Shown piece by piece: positions 16,964 through 25,579 of a DNA stretch of 34,080 bases. The DNA comes from Actinomycetales bacterium. Lineage in GTDB: Bacteria; Actinomycetota; Actinomycetes; Actinomycetales; Actinomycetaceae. Where the stretch lies: contig JAATFD010000007.1 in the NCBI GenBank assembly GCA_015655375.1, positions 1 through 34,080 of the forward strand. The letters run 5' to 3'. Made by a program: the position numbers and the translations under genes. Numbering within the stretch: position 1 is the first letter of the stretch; the number at the start of each line of letters is the position of its first letter. The notes beneath the pieces were generated by a model that saw only the letters and a list, made by a program, of their open reading frames with translations, made no database searches and was not told the DNA's origin.

Positions 16964-18571
16964 ATGACCGACACACCCCGACACCCATCGCCCTCGAGCA
17001 CCTCGACGACCGCTCGCGGCAACCGTCGCGAGCCCCGCGACGCAGGCTCGCGCACGACGCAGAGCCGACCCATGATCCGCATCGCTCCACCCGACGGCTG
17101 GGCCCGCGCGGGACTTGCGGGGATCGAGGCTGCTCTCATCGGGTGGGGCCTCGTCATGGTCCTCGCACTCGTCGGGTACTCCGGGGTGTCCTCGAACCCG
17201 TGGCTCGGCAAGGCGACCTGGTCGGATGCGATGGACATCGGCGGGGACGTGTGGGCTGCGGTGCTGGGGGCGTCCGTGAGCGCGGGCGGAGTCACCTATC
17301 GAGCGGTTCCCACCCTCGTCACGCTCCTGGTCGTCCTCATGCTGCGTGCCTTGATGATTCCGGGACGCCGGTTCCCGGGCAGCGCCCAGTGGACGGCCGT
17401 CCCGACCTTTGCGGCGACCTCTCTGGCCCTGATCGCAGGGACGTCGGCGCATGTCTCGGTGGTGGGGTCGCTCCCAGGTGCGATCATCGTCCCCGCCCTC
17501 GCGGCGGCCTGGGCGAGCGTCGGCGGATCGAGGGCCGCGACGGAGGCGGTCAAGACGAGTGGGGCGGAAAGGCCGCCGTCTGCGGGGAAATCGCCCTCCT
17601 CGGAGAGCTCACCATTGGCGCGCACCCTGTCCGGATGGAGTGCTCGGGTGTCGTGGCTGTGGGACGGTCTGCGTCAGGCTCGCGCCTGCCTGGTCGTGGT
17701 CGTGGTCGTATCCGCGGTCGCCATGGCGGGTGCCGTGGCGAGTTCCTGGGATGCGATCCGTGACGTCCAGGCCCTGCTGCTGGCGGGGGCGACCGACACC
17801 TGGGTGATCTCGATCGCCCAGGTGCTGTTCCTTCCCTCGGCGATGGCGTGGGCGCTCTCGTGGCTGGCCGGGCCGGGATTCCTGGTCGGCACGGACACGG
17901 TGCATTCTCCGACCGCCGCCCCGGTCGCTCCAATCCCCGCACTCCCGGCGTTGGGCGCGATTCCGACGAATGCTCCTGGCAACGTCGTCGTTTTGGTCCT
18001 CGTCGCCCTGGGCCTGGTGGTCGGTGCCTGGATCGCGTGGCGTCACCGAGCCACGTCCTTGCGCGTTCAAGCGTTGGCGGGGGTGGTCTGCCTGGTCGCG
18101 ATCCTCGTGATCGTCGCGGCGTGGACATGGGTGTCGACGCTCAGCCTGGGGACCGGCCGGATGGCGGTACTCGGCCCGCGGCTGATCTGGACGCCGATCT
18201 TTGTCACGCTCGAGGTCGGGGTCGTTGCGGAGCTCGTCGCGCTCGTGACCCATCCGACGTCGCTCGCCCTGTTCCGCTCCGGGGTGGGTGCACTCGTGGC
18301 CAGCGGGCACGAGGCCGCAGGCCGGCTGCTCGAGGTGCGCGAAAACGCCCGCGCCCGCGCCGACGACAGCTCAGAACTGGAGAGCGAGGCGCCGACGGAC
18401 ATCCCCTCCGATTCGCTGGGGTCGACATCCTCGGGCAAAGCGGGGACCCTGCACGGTGGAACAGATGACCCCACCGAACAGATCGACGTGTCGGAGGCCG
18501 ACACCGGGGCGGGTGCCGATCGCGAGGTGTCGTCCGACACCGACTCCGACGGCTCGACGGAGATCCCGTGA
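16964..18571 (+). CDS. PerM-like integral membrane protein (DUF6350)
   Basis: 535 residues. A basic, disordered N-terminus (about 40 residues) precedes roughly nine membrane helices (between about 48 and 430). A hydrophilic loop near residue 195-220 and an acidic Ser/Asp/Glu-rich cytoplasmic-type tail of about 90 residues complete it. The position between sucD and purN is the same as that of Rv0955 (PerM) in mycobacteria, which is linked to cell division and FtsB stability there. The assignment rests on synteny and membrane architecture, not on a sharp motif. The last codons overlap the purN start (GTGA), so the two are translationally coupled. The ATG at 16964 has a weak GGGAAA upstream; M37 (17072) is an alternative start. 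Confidence 0.8.
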   Translation: MTDTPRHPSPSSTSTTARGNRREPRDAGSRTTQSRPMIRIAPPDGWARAGLAGIEAALIGWGLVMVLALVGYSGVSSNPWLGKATWSDAMDIGGDVWAAVLGASVSAGGVTYRAVPTLVTLLVVLMLRALMIPGRRFPGSAQWTAVPTFAATSLALIAGTSAHVSVVGSLPGAIIVPALAAAWASVGGSRAATEAVKTSGAERPPSAGKSPSSESSPLARTLSGWSARVSWLWDGLRQARACLVVVVVVSAVAMAGAVASSWDAIRDVQALLLAGATDTWVISIAQVLFLPSAMAWALSWLAGPGFLVGTDTVHSPTAAPVAPIPALPALGAIPTNAPGNVVVLVLVALGLVVGAWIAWRHRATSLRVQALAGVVCLVAILVIVAAWTWVSTLSLGTGRMAVLGPRLIWTPIFVTLEVGVVAELVALVTHPTSLALFRSGVGALVASGHEAAGRLLEVRENARARADDSSELESEAPTDIPSDSLGSTSSGKAGTLHGGTDDPTEQIDVSEADTGAGADREVSSDTDSDGSTEIP

Positions 18572-19200
18572 GCAGCGGGCCGCTGGCACCCGCCCGCATC
18601 GCCGTCCTGGTCTCCGGTGAGGGATCGACGATGCGCGCCCTCGTGGAGGCTGCCGAGGATCCTACCTGGGGCGGGCAGGTGGTCGTGGTCGTCGCCGACC
18701 GCGAATGCCCGGCGATCGACTGGGCCCGAGGGCGTGGCCTCACGGTCGCCGTCCATCCGTTGCTCCCGGGCGCCGACCGGGCCGAGTGGGACCGAGGGCT
18801 GACCGAACTGGTCGTCCGCGCCGATCCCGACCTCGTCGTGTGTGCGGGTTTCCTCAAGCTGGTGGGGGAGGTATTCCTCGACCGGTTCGGCGGACGGACG
18901 CTCAACACGCACAACTCTCTGCTGCCGTCCTTCCCCGGCACGCACGCCCCAGCGGACGCGCTCGCGGCGGGGATACGCGTCACGGGCGCGACGGTGTTTC
19001 TGGTCGACGCCGGGACGGACACCGGTGTGATCGTCGCGCAGACCGCAGTTCCTGTCGAGGACGAGGACGACGTGGCTCGGCTGATGGAGCGGATCAAGAC
19101 TGCGGAACGCGCTCAACTGAGCGAGGCCGTCGGCCGGATGCTGCGCGAGGGCTGGACCGTGGGCGGGCGTCGGTTCCACTTCGGGAGCGCATGTCGCTAG
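18568..19200 (+). CDS. purN: Phosphoribosylglycinamide formyltransferase
   Basis: 210 residues. It uses 10-formyl-tetrahydrofolate to formylate GAR in purine synthesis (step 3). The N-terminal [17 protein letters not shown] phosphate-binding loop is present. Catalytic residues correspond to N113 and H115 ([16 protein letters not shown]) and D151 (AGTDTGVI). The residue after the catalytic His is Asn instead of the Pro seen in E. coli. The GTG start at 18568 overlaps the upstream stop by four bases. Downstream, a ZTP riboswitch separates it from purH, so purH can be controlled apart from purN. Confidence 0.95.
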   Translation: MSSGPLAPARIAVLVSGEGSTMRALVEAAEDPTWGGQVVVVVADRECPAIDWARGRGLTVAVHPLLPGADRAEWDRGLTELVVRADPDLVVCAGFLKLVGEVFLDRFGGRTLNTHNSLLPSFPGTHAPADALAAGIRVTGATVFLVDAGTDTGVIVAQTAVPVEDEDDVARLMERIKTAERAQLSEAVGRMLREGWTVGGRRFHFGSACR

Positions 19201-19205
19201 GCTGA

Positions 19206-19292
19206 AGACGGTCGCAACTGGCGAGGGTGGGGAACCACCGGGGAGCGGCCGGGGACCAGCCCGTGAGGCGTCGCCCGCCTGGGCGCCGGGGA
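19206..19292 (+). promoter_or_regulatory. ZTP riboswitch (pfl motif)
   Basis: The sequence has the conserved parts of the class. Near the 5' end are GGTCGCAACTGGCG (19210-19223), then the hairpin GGTGG-GGAA-CCACC and CGGGGAGCG. After a variable linker comes the 3' block CCGCCTGGGC (19275-19284). The class binds ZTP or ZMP, which accumulate when 10-formyl-THF is short, and turns on de novo purine and folate genes. No intrinsic terminator is seen. CCGGG (19286-19290) could pair with CCCGG (19310-19314) next to the purH GGAGGA, so control of translation is the likelier mode; this last point is inference. Confidence 0.93.
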
Positions 19293-19321
19293 ATCGATCA
19301 CATCCGACTCCCGGAGGAACA

Positions 19322-21247
19322 ATGCCAGTCCGTCTCGACAACCTTGACCCCATCGACGTCCGTCCGATCACACGCGCCCTTGTGTCCGTGTCCGACAAGA
19401 CCGGCCTGATCGAGCTCGGCCGGGCGCTCGCCCGCAACAATGTCGAGATCGTCTCGACCGGTTCGACGGCGAAGACGCTCGCCGAGGCGGGCGTGCCCGT
19501 CACCTCGGTCGAGGACGTGACCGGCTTCCCGGAGGTGCTCGAGGGCCGGGTCAAGACACTGCATCCGGCGATCCATGCGGGAATCCTCGCCGATCAGCGC
19601 AAGGCGACGCATCGCCAGCAGCTCGCGGACCTGGACATCGCCGCCTTCGACCTCGTCGTGTGCACCCTGTACCCGTTCGAGGAGACGGTCGAGTCGGGCG
19701 CTGGTTTCGACGAGTGCGTCGAGCAGATCGACATCGGCGGACCGACCCTGGTGCGTGCCGCCGCGAAGAACCATCCGTCGGTCGCCGTGGTCACGAATCC
19801 GGGGGCGTACGGGGACGTCGAGCTGGCCCTGGCCGAGGGCGGATTCACGCTTGAGCAACGCCGGGAGCTTGCAGCCCAGGCTTTCACGGAGATCGCCTTG
19901 TACGACCTGGCGATCTCGCGCTGGTTCGCCGTTCAGCTGGACCGCGGTGATCTGTCCGACGAGCTCGACGAGTGGTTCTTCTCGACGCTCGGCGCGGTGT
20001 CCGCGAAGGACGAGGACGAGGACGAGGCGCCGGATGACGTCGATGACGTCGATGCCATGCCACAGGTCATCGGCGATGCCTTCGCCTTGGCCGAGCCGCT
20101 GCGCTACGGCGAGAACCCGCACCAGGCTGCGGGTGTCTACCGCGAGCTGGGCGAGGTCGACGACTTCGACGATCTGGACGAGGCTGACCTCGAGAGTGAC
20201 GGTGTCGCGGCTGAGGCCGCGCCCTACGTTCCCGTGACCACGCCGGGTGAGGCCCTCGATCCGCTTCCCACCGGCGAGCTGCTGCCGGGGATCGCCCACG
20301 CCCGTCAGCTCCACGGCAAGGCGATGAGCTTCAACAACTACACGGACGGCGACGCCGCATTGCGGGCCGCCTACGACCACGACGAGCCCTGCGTGGCGAT
20401 CATCAAGCATGCGAACCCCTGCGGCATCGCCATCGGCGCGACTGTGGCCGAGGCCCATCTCAAGGCCCACGCCTGCGACCCGGTGTCCGCCTTCGGCGGG
20501 GTCATCGCGGTGAACCGTCCGGTCAGCCTGGAGCTCGCTGAGCAGATCGCGCCGATCTTCACCGAGGTCGTCCTCGCTCCCGCCTTCGAGGAAGGCGCGT
20601 TGGAGAAGGTGTCACGCAAGAAGAACATCCGTGTGCTGCAGGTCGAGTCTCCCGTGCGGGGGGGACTGGACTTCAAGCAGATCTCCGGTGGACTGCTCGT
20701 GCAGAGCAGGGACATGATCGACGCGCCCGGAGACGATCCCGCCAACTGGGAACTCGTCTCCGGTGAACCCGCGGACGAGGCGACCCTGGCCGACCTGGCC
20801 TTCGCGTGGAGGACCGTGCGGGCCGTGCGCTCCAACGCGATCCTGCTGGTCAAGGACGGTGCCTCGGTGGGCGTCGGCATGGGCCAGGTCAACCGTGTGG
20901 ATTCCTGCCGTCTGGCCGTCGAGCGGGCGAACACGCTGGGCGGACGGGAGACCGGGGACGCCGCGGTGGATGCCTCGATCGGTTCTTCGACGCAGAGCGT
21001 GGACAGCGCCGGCGGCGCCCGGGCCGGGGACGTGGTCGCCGATGCGCCCGAGCAAAGGGCTGTCGGATCGGTGGCGGCCTCGGACGCATTCTTCCCCTTC
21101 GCCGACGGGCTGCAGGTCTTGATCGACGCGGGCGTGAAGGCGGTCGTCCAGCCCGGAGGTTCGATCCGCGACGCTGAGTCGATCGAGTCGGCCAAGGCTG
21201 CGGGCGTGACGATGTACCTCACCCACACCCGTCACTTCATGCACTGA
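19322..21247 (+). CDS. purH: Bifunctional AICAR formyltransferase/IMP cyclohydrolase
   Basis: 641 residues, against about 520 for the usual enzyme. It carries out the last two steps of IMP synthesis. The N-terminal MGS-like cyclohydrolase domain shows [53 protein letters not shown] and [15 protein letters not shown]. The C-terminal transformylase domain shows [44 protein letters not shown], and the ending THTRHFMH. The extra length comes from three hydrophilic insertions: about 228-245 (Asp/Glu repeat), 277-323 and 543-581. None of the recognised motifs is disrupted. The ATG at 19322 has GGAGGA 4 bases upstream, at the end of the ZTP riboswitch leader. Confidence 0.96.
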   Translation: MPVRLDNLDPIDVRPITRALVSVSDKTGLIELGRALARNNVEIVSTGSTAKTLAEAGVPVTSVEDVTGFPEVLEGRVKTLHPAIHAGILADQRKATHRQQLADLDIAAFDLVVCTLYPFEETVESGAGFDECVEQIDIGGPTLVRAAAKNHPSVAVVTNPGAYGDVELALAEGGFTLEQRRELAAQAFTEIALYDLAISRWFAVQLDRGDLSDELDEWFFSTLGAVSAKDEDEDEAPDDVDDVDAMPQVIGDAFALAEPLRYGENPHQAAGVYRELGEVDDFDDLDEADLESDGVAAEAAPYVPVTTPGEALDPLPTGELLPGIAHARQLHGKAMSFNNYTDGDAALRAAYDHDEPCVAIIKHANPCGIAIGATVAEAHLKAHACDPVSAFGGVIAVNRPVSLELAEQIAPIFTEVVLAPAFEEGALEKVSRKKNIRVLQVESPVRGGLDFKQISGGLLVQSRDMIDAPGDDPANWELVSGEPADEATLADLAFAWRTVRAVRSNAILLVKDGASVGVGMGQVNRVDSCRLAVERANTLGGRETGDAAVDASIGSSTQSVDSAGGARAGDVVADAPEQRAVGSVAASDAFFPFADGLQVLIDAGVKAVVQPGGSIRDAESIESAKAAGVTMYLTHTRHFMH

Positions 21248-21327
21248 CCGGTTCCTGCGGGGCGTTGAGAGCTGGGGCAGCGGGGCGCGGGCGTGGTGCC
21301 CGGGAGGAGTTGGTGAGCCCGCGTGTA

Positions 21328-21364
21328 TCGGTGAGCCCGCAGGTGACAGTGGCGGACTCACCGA
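21328..21364 (+). terminator. Probable terminator after purH
   Basis: TCGGTGAGCCCGC (21328-21340) pairs with GCGGACTCACCGA (21352-21364) with a single C-A mismatch and an 11-base loop. It lies 80 bases after the purH stop and before the next promoter. GGTGAGCCCGC also occurs 19 bases earlier (21312-21322), a short direct repeat that could form an alternative stem. Confidence 0.55.
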
Positions 21365-21427
21365 TCACTGCGGACTCGGCCCCGACAGATCGCCGGGGTG
21401 CGGGGCACGACCCGGCGGGGGAAGGAT

Positions 21428-21457
21428 TTGAATCTGTCGGGGGCTTCCTGATAGTGT
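21428..21457 (+). promoter_or_regulatory. Promoter of the ABC transporter operon
   Basis: TTGAAT (21428-21433) and TAGTGT (21452-21457) are separated by 18 bases and resemble vegetative -35 and -10 boxes. Transcription would start near 21464, about 170 bases before the first transporter gene, leaving room for a leader with a short ORF. Confidence 0.5.
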
Positions 21458-21501
21458 TCCTCGGCATTGCGTGAGAATCGTGCTGATGAGGGGGTGCCGA
21501 C

Positions 21502-21570
21502 ATGTCTGATCTCTATCGTTCCATCGACGGAACGTCCATCGGGCTGCCTATCGTGCACCCCAGCCGGTGA
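21502..21570 (+). CDS. Possible 22-residue leader peptide
   Basis: ATG 21502 follows GAGGGGG (21488-21494) by 7 bases. The frame ends at TGA 21568-21570. The peptide is about MSDLYRSIDGTSIGLPIVHP plus SR. It lies between the predicted promoter and the ABC transporter ATG at 21638. A short hairpin with a TTCG loop, CCCG-TTCG-CGGG, follows the stop codon. This layout is like leader ORFs that control transporter genes through ribosome stalling, but there is no proof of translation. Confidence 0.35.
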   Translation: MSDLYRSIDGTSIGLPIVHPSR

Positions 21571-21637
21571 CCGCTTCCCCGTTCGCGGGTTGAGGCTCTC
21601 CTCCACATCACACGTCTTCAGCAAGCGATGAGGTTCC

Positions 21638-23677
21638 ATGTTCTCCCTGTTCCACCGTCGTGCGACGAGCCCCGTCTCCGCCGATGTCCCCGATCCTGAG
21701 ATCCGTGACTTCTTGCGCGAGCGCGCCGACGAGGTCGGACTCGATCTTCCTCCCCTCGGCCACACCCCTCGACGCTGGTGGACACCGTGGCGGGCTCCCG
21801 CAGGCACCACACCGGATCTTCCCGCCGACAACGGGGCATTCCTGACATTCTTCCTCCGCCGGAGGACGGGAATCCTGATCCTGGCGATCGTGCTGCGTAC
21901 GATCAATTTCACGATCAATGCCCTGATCCCCTGGGCAATGGGTCGACTGATTGACATCGGCCTGCGCAGCGGTTTCGGGCCTCAGCTGGTCGCACCCTCG
22001 ACGACTTTCCTTGCGCTGATCGTCGTGGCGGCGATCGCCAACGGCTCGACCCAGATGACCGACAACTCGTTGTGGATGTCGGCGTCGATGGGATCAGTGC
22101 GCGGAGTGGGCGGCAAGCTCTCACGCAGCGGCCGAGCCGTCAAGAAGAAGATGCCAGCCGGTGACGTCGTCACAGCGCTGATGACCGACGCCGACTACTT
22201 CGGTGGTGCGTTCGGGTGGACCCCCGAGATCTTCGGGTCGGTCATCTCGACGGCGGTTGTCGTGATCCTGATGTTCCGGGCTTCGTTGCCCCTGGGACTG
22301 ATCATCATCATCGGCCTGCCCCTGGTCATTCTCGGCACGACGCTGTTGGTCAAACCACTCCAGGCCAAGCAGGCCGTGGCGCGGGAGGAACAGGGCGTCC
22401 TGACGACGATCTCGACGGACGCCGTCTCCGGTCTGCGGGTTCTGCGTGGCATCGGAGGCGAAGACGTCTACAACGCGACCTATCAGGCTCAGTCGGCGCG
22501 AGTGCGCGACGCCGGGATCCGCGTGGCCTCGACCTCGGCGATGCTCAACATGCTGCGCAACTCCATGCCGCTGGTCTTCACCGCGGTCATCGTCGGGATC
22601 GGCGCGGTCCTGGCCTTCGACGGGGCGATCACGGTCGGTCAACTCGTCGCCTTCTACGGCTACACCTCATTCCTGCGCACGCCCATCTCGGTCGCCGTGA
22701 ACGTCATCCAGCAGTACACGAGGGCCTGGGTCGGCGTGAAGAAGATGACGAGGGTGCTCGCCATCGAACCGCTGACGGATGACTCGCACGTGACGTCCGA
22801 TGCTGCTGATCGCTCCGTCCACGAGACCGAGGCCCCCGCTCCTGCCACCTCCTCGTGCCTTGACTGGACGCGTGCGACCCTGGAGGATCCGATCTCGGGC
22901 GTGATCGTGCGACCGGGCCGGGTCACGGCCCTGGTCAGCGCCGATCCCGACATCACGGCGGCGATTGCCCGTCGCCTGGGTCGGGTCGATGACCGTGACG
23001 AGATGTTCGTCGACGGACGGGACGCACGGACGATCCCTCTGGATGAGGTCCGCCGCAGCGTCGTCCTCTCCGAGGCCGAGTTCCAGATCTTCGCCGGAAG
23101 CCTGCGCGAGGAGGTCGAGGGTGCCGAGGCGCCGGTGCACCGGTCTCGTGGAGTGACGGAGCTGATCCAGCGCGAGCTGATCGAGGCGTCGACCCGACGC
23201 GAAGACATTCTCTTCCGTCCGGACCCGGATCGTGACGACACCCGGTGGGAGGACGCGCTGCATGTGGCCGATGCCCACGACGTCGTCTCCTCGCTCCCGG
23301 GTCGACTGGATGGAGCGATCGCGGAGAAGGGACGCAACCTCTCCGGCGGTCAGCGCCAGCGCGTGGCACTGGCTCGTGCGGTCGCGGCGGATTCCCCGAT
23401 CCTCATTGCCGTCGAGCCGACCTCGGCCGTCGACTCCCACACGGAGGCTCGCATCGCCGAGCGTCTGGCATATGCGCGTCAGGGCCGCACGACGGTGCTG
23501 GTCACGGCCTCGCCGCTGGTCCTTGAGCGCTGCGACGAGGTCGTGGTGGTCTCCACCGATGGCCACGAGGTCGTTCGCGGCTCACATGAGGAGCTGCGGG
23601 CCGCTGCAGAGACCGGGGACACCGGGGCCGTGGAATATCGATCGATCGTCTCGAGGAAAGTGGGTGAGCCCGAATGA
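21638..23677 (+). CDS. ABC exporter half-transporter with degenerate ATPase
   Basis: 679 residues. A cytoplasmic N-terminal extension (about 75 residues) precedes a six-helix type-IV ABC exporter membrane domain (about 78-375) and a nucleotide-binding domain (about 410-660). The signature LSGGQRQRVALARAVA (L568-Q572) is perfect and the D-loop SAVDSH is kept. The Walker A is gone: G-x-x-G-x-G-K-S/T is replaced by SADPDIT (434-440). The Walker B reads ILIAVEP, with V592 where Asp should be and E593 kept. The switch His is absent (VTASP, 622-626). The Q-loop Gln is also missing. This subunit probably cannot bind ATP in its own P-loop and needs the next gene's product. It overlaps that gene by ATGA. 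The substrate is unknown. ATG 21638 has TGAGG 4 bases upstream. Confidence 0.92.
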   Translation: MFSLFHRRATSPVSADVPDPEIRDFLRERADEVGLDLPPLGHTPRRWWTPWRAPAGTTPDLPADNGAFLTFFLRRRTGILILAIVLRTINFTINALIPWAMGRLIDIGLRSGFGPQLVAPSTTFLALIVVAAIANGSTQMTDNSLWMSASMGSVRGVGGKLSRSGRAVKKKMPAGDVVTALMTDADYFGGAFGWTPEIFGSVISTAVVVILMFRASLPLGLIIIIGLPLVILGTTLLVKPLQAKQAVAREEQGVLTTISTDAVSGLRVLRGIGGEDVYNATYQAQSARVRDAGIRVASTSAMLNMLRNSMPLVFTAVIVGIGAVLAFDGAITVGQLVAFYGYTSFLRTPISVAVNVIQQYTRAWVGVKKMTRVLAIEPLTDDSHVTSDAADRSVHETEAPAPATSSCLDWTRATLEDPISGVIVRPGRVTALVSADPDITAAIARRLGRVDDRDEMFVDGRDARTIPLDEVRRSVVLSEAEFQIFAGSLREEVEGAEAPVHRSRGVTELIQRELIEASTRREDILFRPDPDRDDTRWEDALHVADAHDVVSSLPGRLDGAIAEKGRNLSGGQRQRVALARAVAADSPILIAVEPTSAVDSHTEARIAERLAYARQGRTTVLVTASPLVLERCDEVVVVSTDGHEVVRGSHEELRAAAETGDTGAVEYRSIVSRKVGEPE

Positions 23678-25407
23678 AGCTCCCCGTCGCCGATGGGCGC
23701 ACGATTCTGCGCCGCAGTGGCGAATTGCTGGGTCATCACCGGGCCCACCTGACCGCCGTCGTCGCCCTCCAGCTGGGATCGGCCCTGGCAGGGATCGCAC
23801 TGCCGTGGATCATGGGTCGCGTCGTCGACCGGATCCAGGGTGGGACCTCGCTGGGGTGGGTCGAGCACGTGATGATTGTCGCAGTCGTCCTCGTTGCGCT
23901 CAGCGCGGTCATGTCCTATTTCGCCGAGTACCAGGCGCGCGTCCTCGGTGAGCGGGTCTTCGCCCACCTGCGTGAGGACCTCGTCACGACGGTCACGCAC
24001 CTGCCGCTGTCAACGGTCGAGAACGCGGGGACCGGTGACTTGCTCGGGCGCACGACCCATGATGTCGACCGGGTCCAGTTCATGGTCCGTCAGGGGATCT
24101 CCGCGGTCCTCGTCCTGGCGACGACGATCGTCGTCACACTGGTTGCGTCGGTGGCAATCTCGCCGATCCTCTCGCTGGCGATCATCGTCGAGTTCCCGAT
24201 CGTTTGGCTATTGATGACGTGGTACCTGCCGCGCACGATTCCCTCCTACCGGGCCTCGGCCGCAGCGTGGGCGGACATGTCCGGCGCTGCCAATGAGACG
24301 ATTGAGCAGGCGGAGACCGTGGACTCCGCTCGTCTGGCACGGTTGCGCACTGGCCGTCTGGACGCTGCGATCCGCGAGATCTGGGGCTTGGAGCGCTATG
24401 GCGCCTGGATGCGGGTGTTCCTGGTCGGTGGACTGGGGCTCATTGTCTTCGGCCCCGTCCTGGTCATTGTCCTGCTCGGAGCGCTCGGGGTTCCCGGAGG
24501 ATGGCTGACCTACGGCCAGGTCACGACCGTGGCGCTCTACGCGTACCAGCTGAGCGGTCCGTTGTGGGACACGACGTTCTGGATCGATCAGATCCAGTAT
24601 TCGCAAGCTTCACTGTCGCGGATCTTCGGCGTTGAGCTCGTCGAGCCGGACCGTGAGCCGACGGGTCGACGTCCGCAGGAAGGTGGGGTCCTCGCCCGTG
24701 ACGTGCACTATGCCTACCGCGAGGGCGAGGACGTCCTGCACGGCGTCGATCTGGATCTGGTGCCGGGGGAGACCCTGGCGATGGTCGGCCCCTCGGGTGC
24801 GGGCAAGTCGACATTCGGACGGATGCTGGCGGGCATCCATCCACCGACCTCCGGATCGGTCAGCGTGGGCGGGGTCGACCTGGTCGATCTCGACGAGAAG
24901 GATCTTCACGGACAGGTCGCCCTCGTCACCCAGGAGCATCACGTGTTCGTCGGGACCATCGCGGACAACCTCCGTCTGGCGCTTCCGGCGGCAACAGAGG
25001 CCGACATGTGGCGCGCGCTCGAGGCCGTCGAGGCCGTCGAGTGGGTGGCTGGGCTCGATGATCAGCTGGGGACGAAGGTTGGGGCGGGCGGCATGGCGCT
25101 GTCACCGGCCCAGGCTCAGCAGCTCGCGCTGGCGCGGATCGTGTTGATGGATCCGCACACGCTGGTCCTCGACGAGGCGACCTCGTTGCTGGATCCGACG
25201 GCGGCGCGGTCGCTCGAGCGGTCGCTGGCTCGAGTGCTCGAGGGGCGCACGGTCATTGCGATCGCGCACCGCCTCTACACCGCGCACGACGCGGATCGCG
25301 TGGCGGTCATGCTCGACGGGAACATCGTCGAGCTGGGATCCCACGACGACCTGGTCGCGGCCGGTGGAGAGTACGCCTCCCTGTGGAGGTCTTGGCAGAA
25401 GGGCTGA
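23674..25407 (+). CDS. ABC exporter half-transporter with active Walker motifs
   Basis: 577 residues. A six-helix membrane domain (about 15-305) is followed by an ATPase domain (about 325-575). The Walker A is intact (GPSGAGKST, K378), as are the Q-loop (VTQEHHVF), Walker B with catalytic Glu (LVLDEATS, D500 and E501) and the switch His (IAHRL, H532). Only the signature is abnormal: LSPAQ (476-480) instead of LSGGQ. This is the mirror image of its partner's defects, so the heterodimer should have one complete ATP site (this P-loop plus the partner's LSGGQ) and one site with neither half. The 4-base overlap with the upstream gene supports equal translation. Export of a peptide, lipid or drug is likely but not determinable. 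Confidence 0.93.
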   Translation: MKLPVADGRTILRRSGELLGHHRAHLTAVVALQLGSALAGIALPWIMGRVVDRIQGGTSLGWVEHVMIVAVVLVALSAVMSYFAEYQARVLGERVFAHLREDLVTTVTHLPLSTVENAGTGDLLGRTTHDVDRVQFMVRQGISAVLVLATTIVVTLVASVAISPILSLAIIVEFPIVWLLMTWYLPRTIPSYRASAAAWADMSGAANETIEQAETVDSARLARLRTGRLDAAIREIWGLERYGAWMRVFLVGGLGLIVFGPVLVIVLLGALGVPGGWLTYGQVTTVALYAYQLSGPLWDTTFWIDQIQYSQASLSRIFGVELVEPDREPTGRRPQEGGVLARDVHYAYREGEDVLHGVDLDLVPGETLAMVGPSGAGKSTFGRMLAGIHPPTSGSVSVGGVDLVDLDEKDLHGQVALVTQEHHVFVGTIADNLRLALPAATEADMWRALEAVEAVEWVAGLDDQLGTKVGAGGMALSPAQAQQLALARIVLMDPHTLVLDEATSLLDPTAARSLERSLARVLEGRTVIAIAHRLYTAHDADRVAVMLDGNIVELGSHDDLVAAGGEYASLWRSWQKG

Positions 25408-25495
25408 GGTCGGCGACTGTGCGGGTCGGGATGGGATGGTGCTCGCCGGTGCCTGGAGCGTACCGAGAGTTCGATCTCGAGGTCATTTTCTGGTG

Positions 25496-25510
25496 AGGAT
25501 CGAAGATCCT
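25496..25510. terminator. Weak hairpin between converging genes
   Basis: AGGATC-GAA-GATCCT forms a 6-bp stem between the ABC operon (ends 25407) and bioQ (ends 25580, opposite strand). It may act in both directions, but the stem is short and no T-run follows. Confidence 0.25.
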
Positions 25511-25579
25511 GAGTCTCATGTGTGCGAAAAGTGCGACTCCGGCGCTGGGCGTCTGGTCGCGGAGGACCCCGCCTCACGC

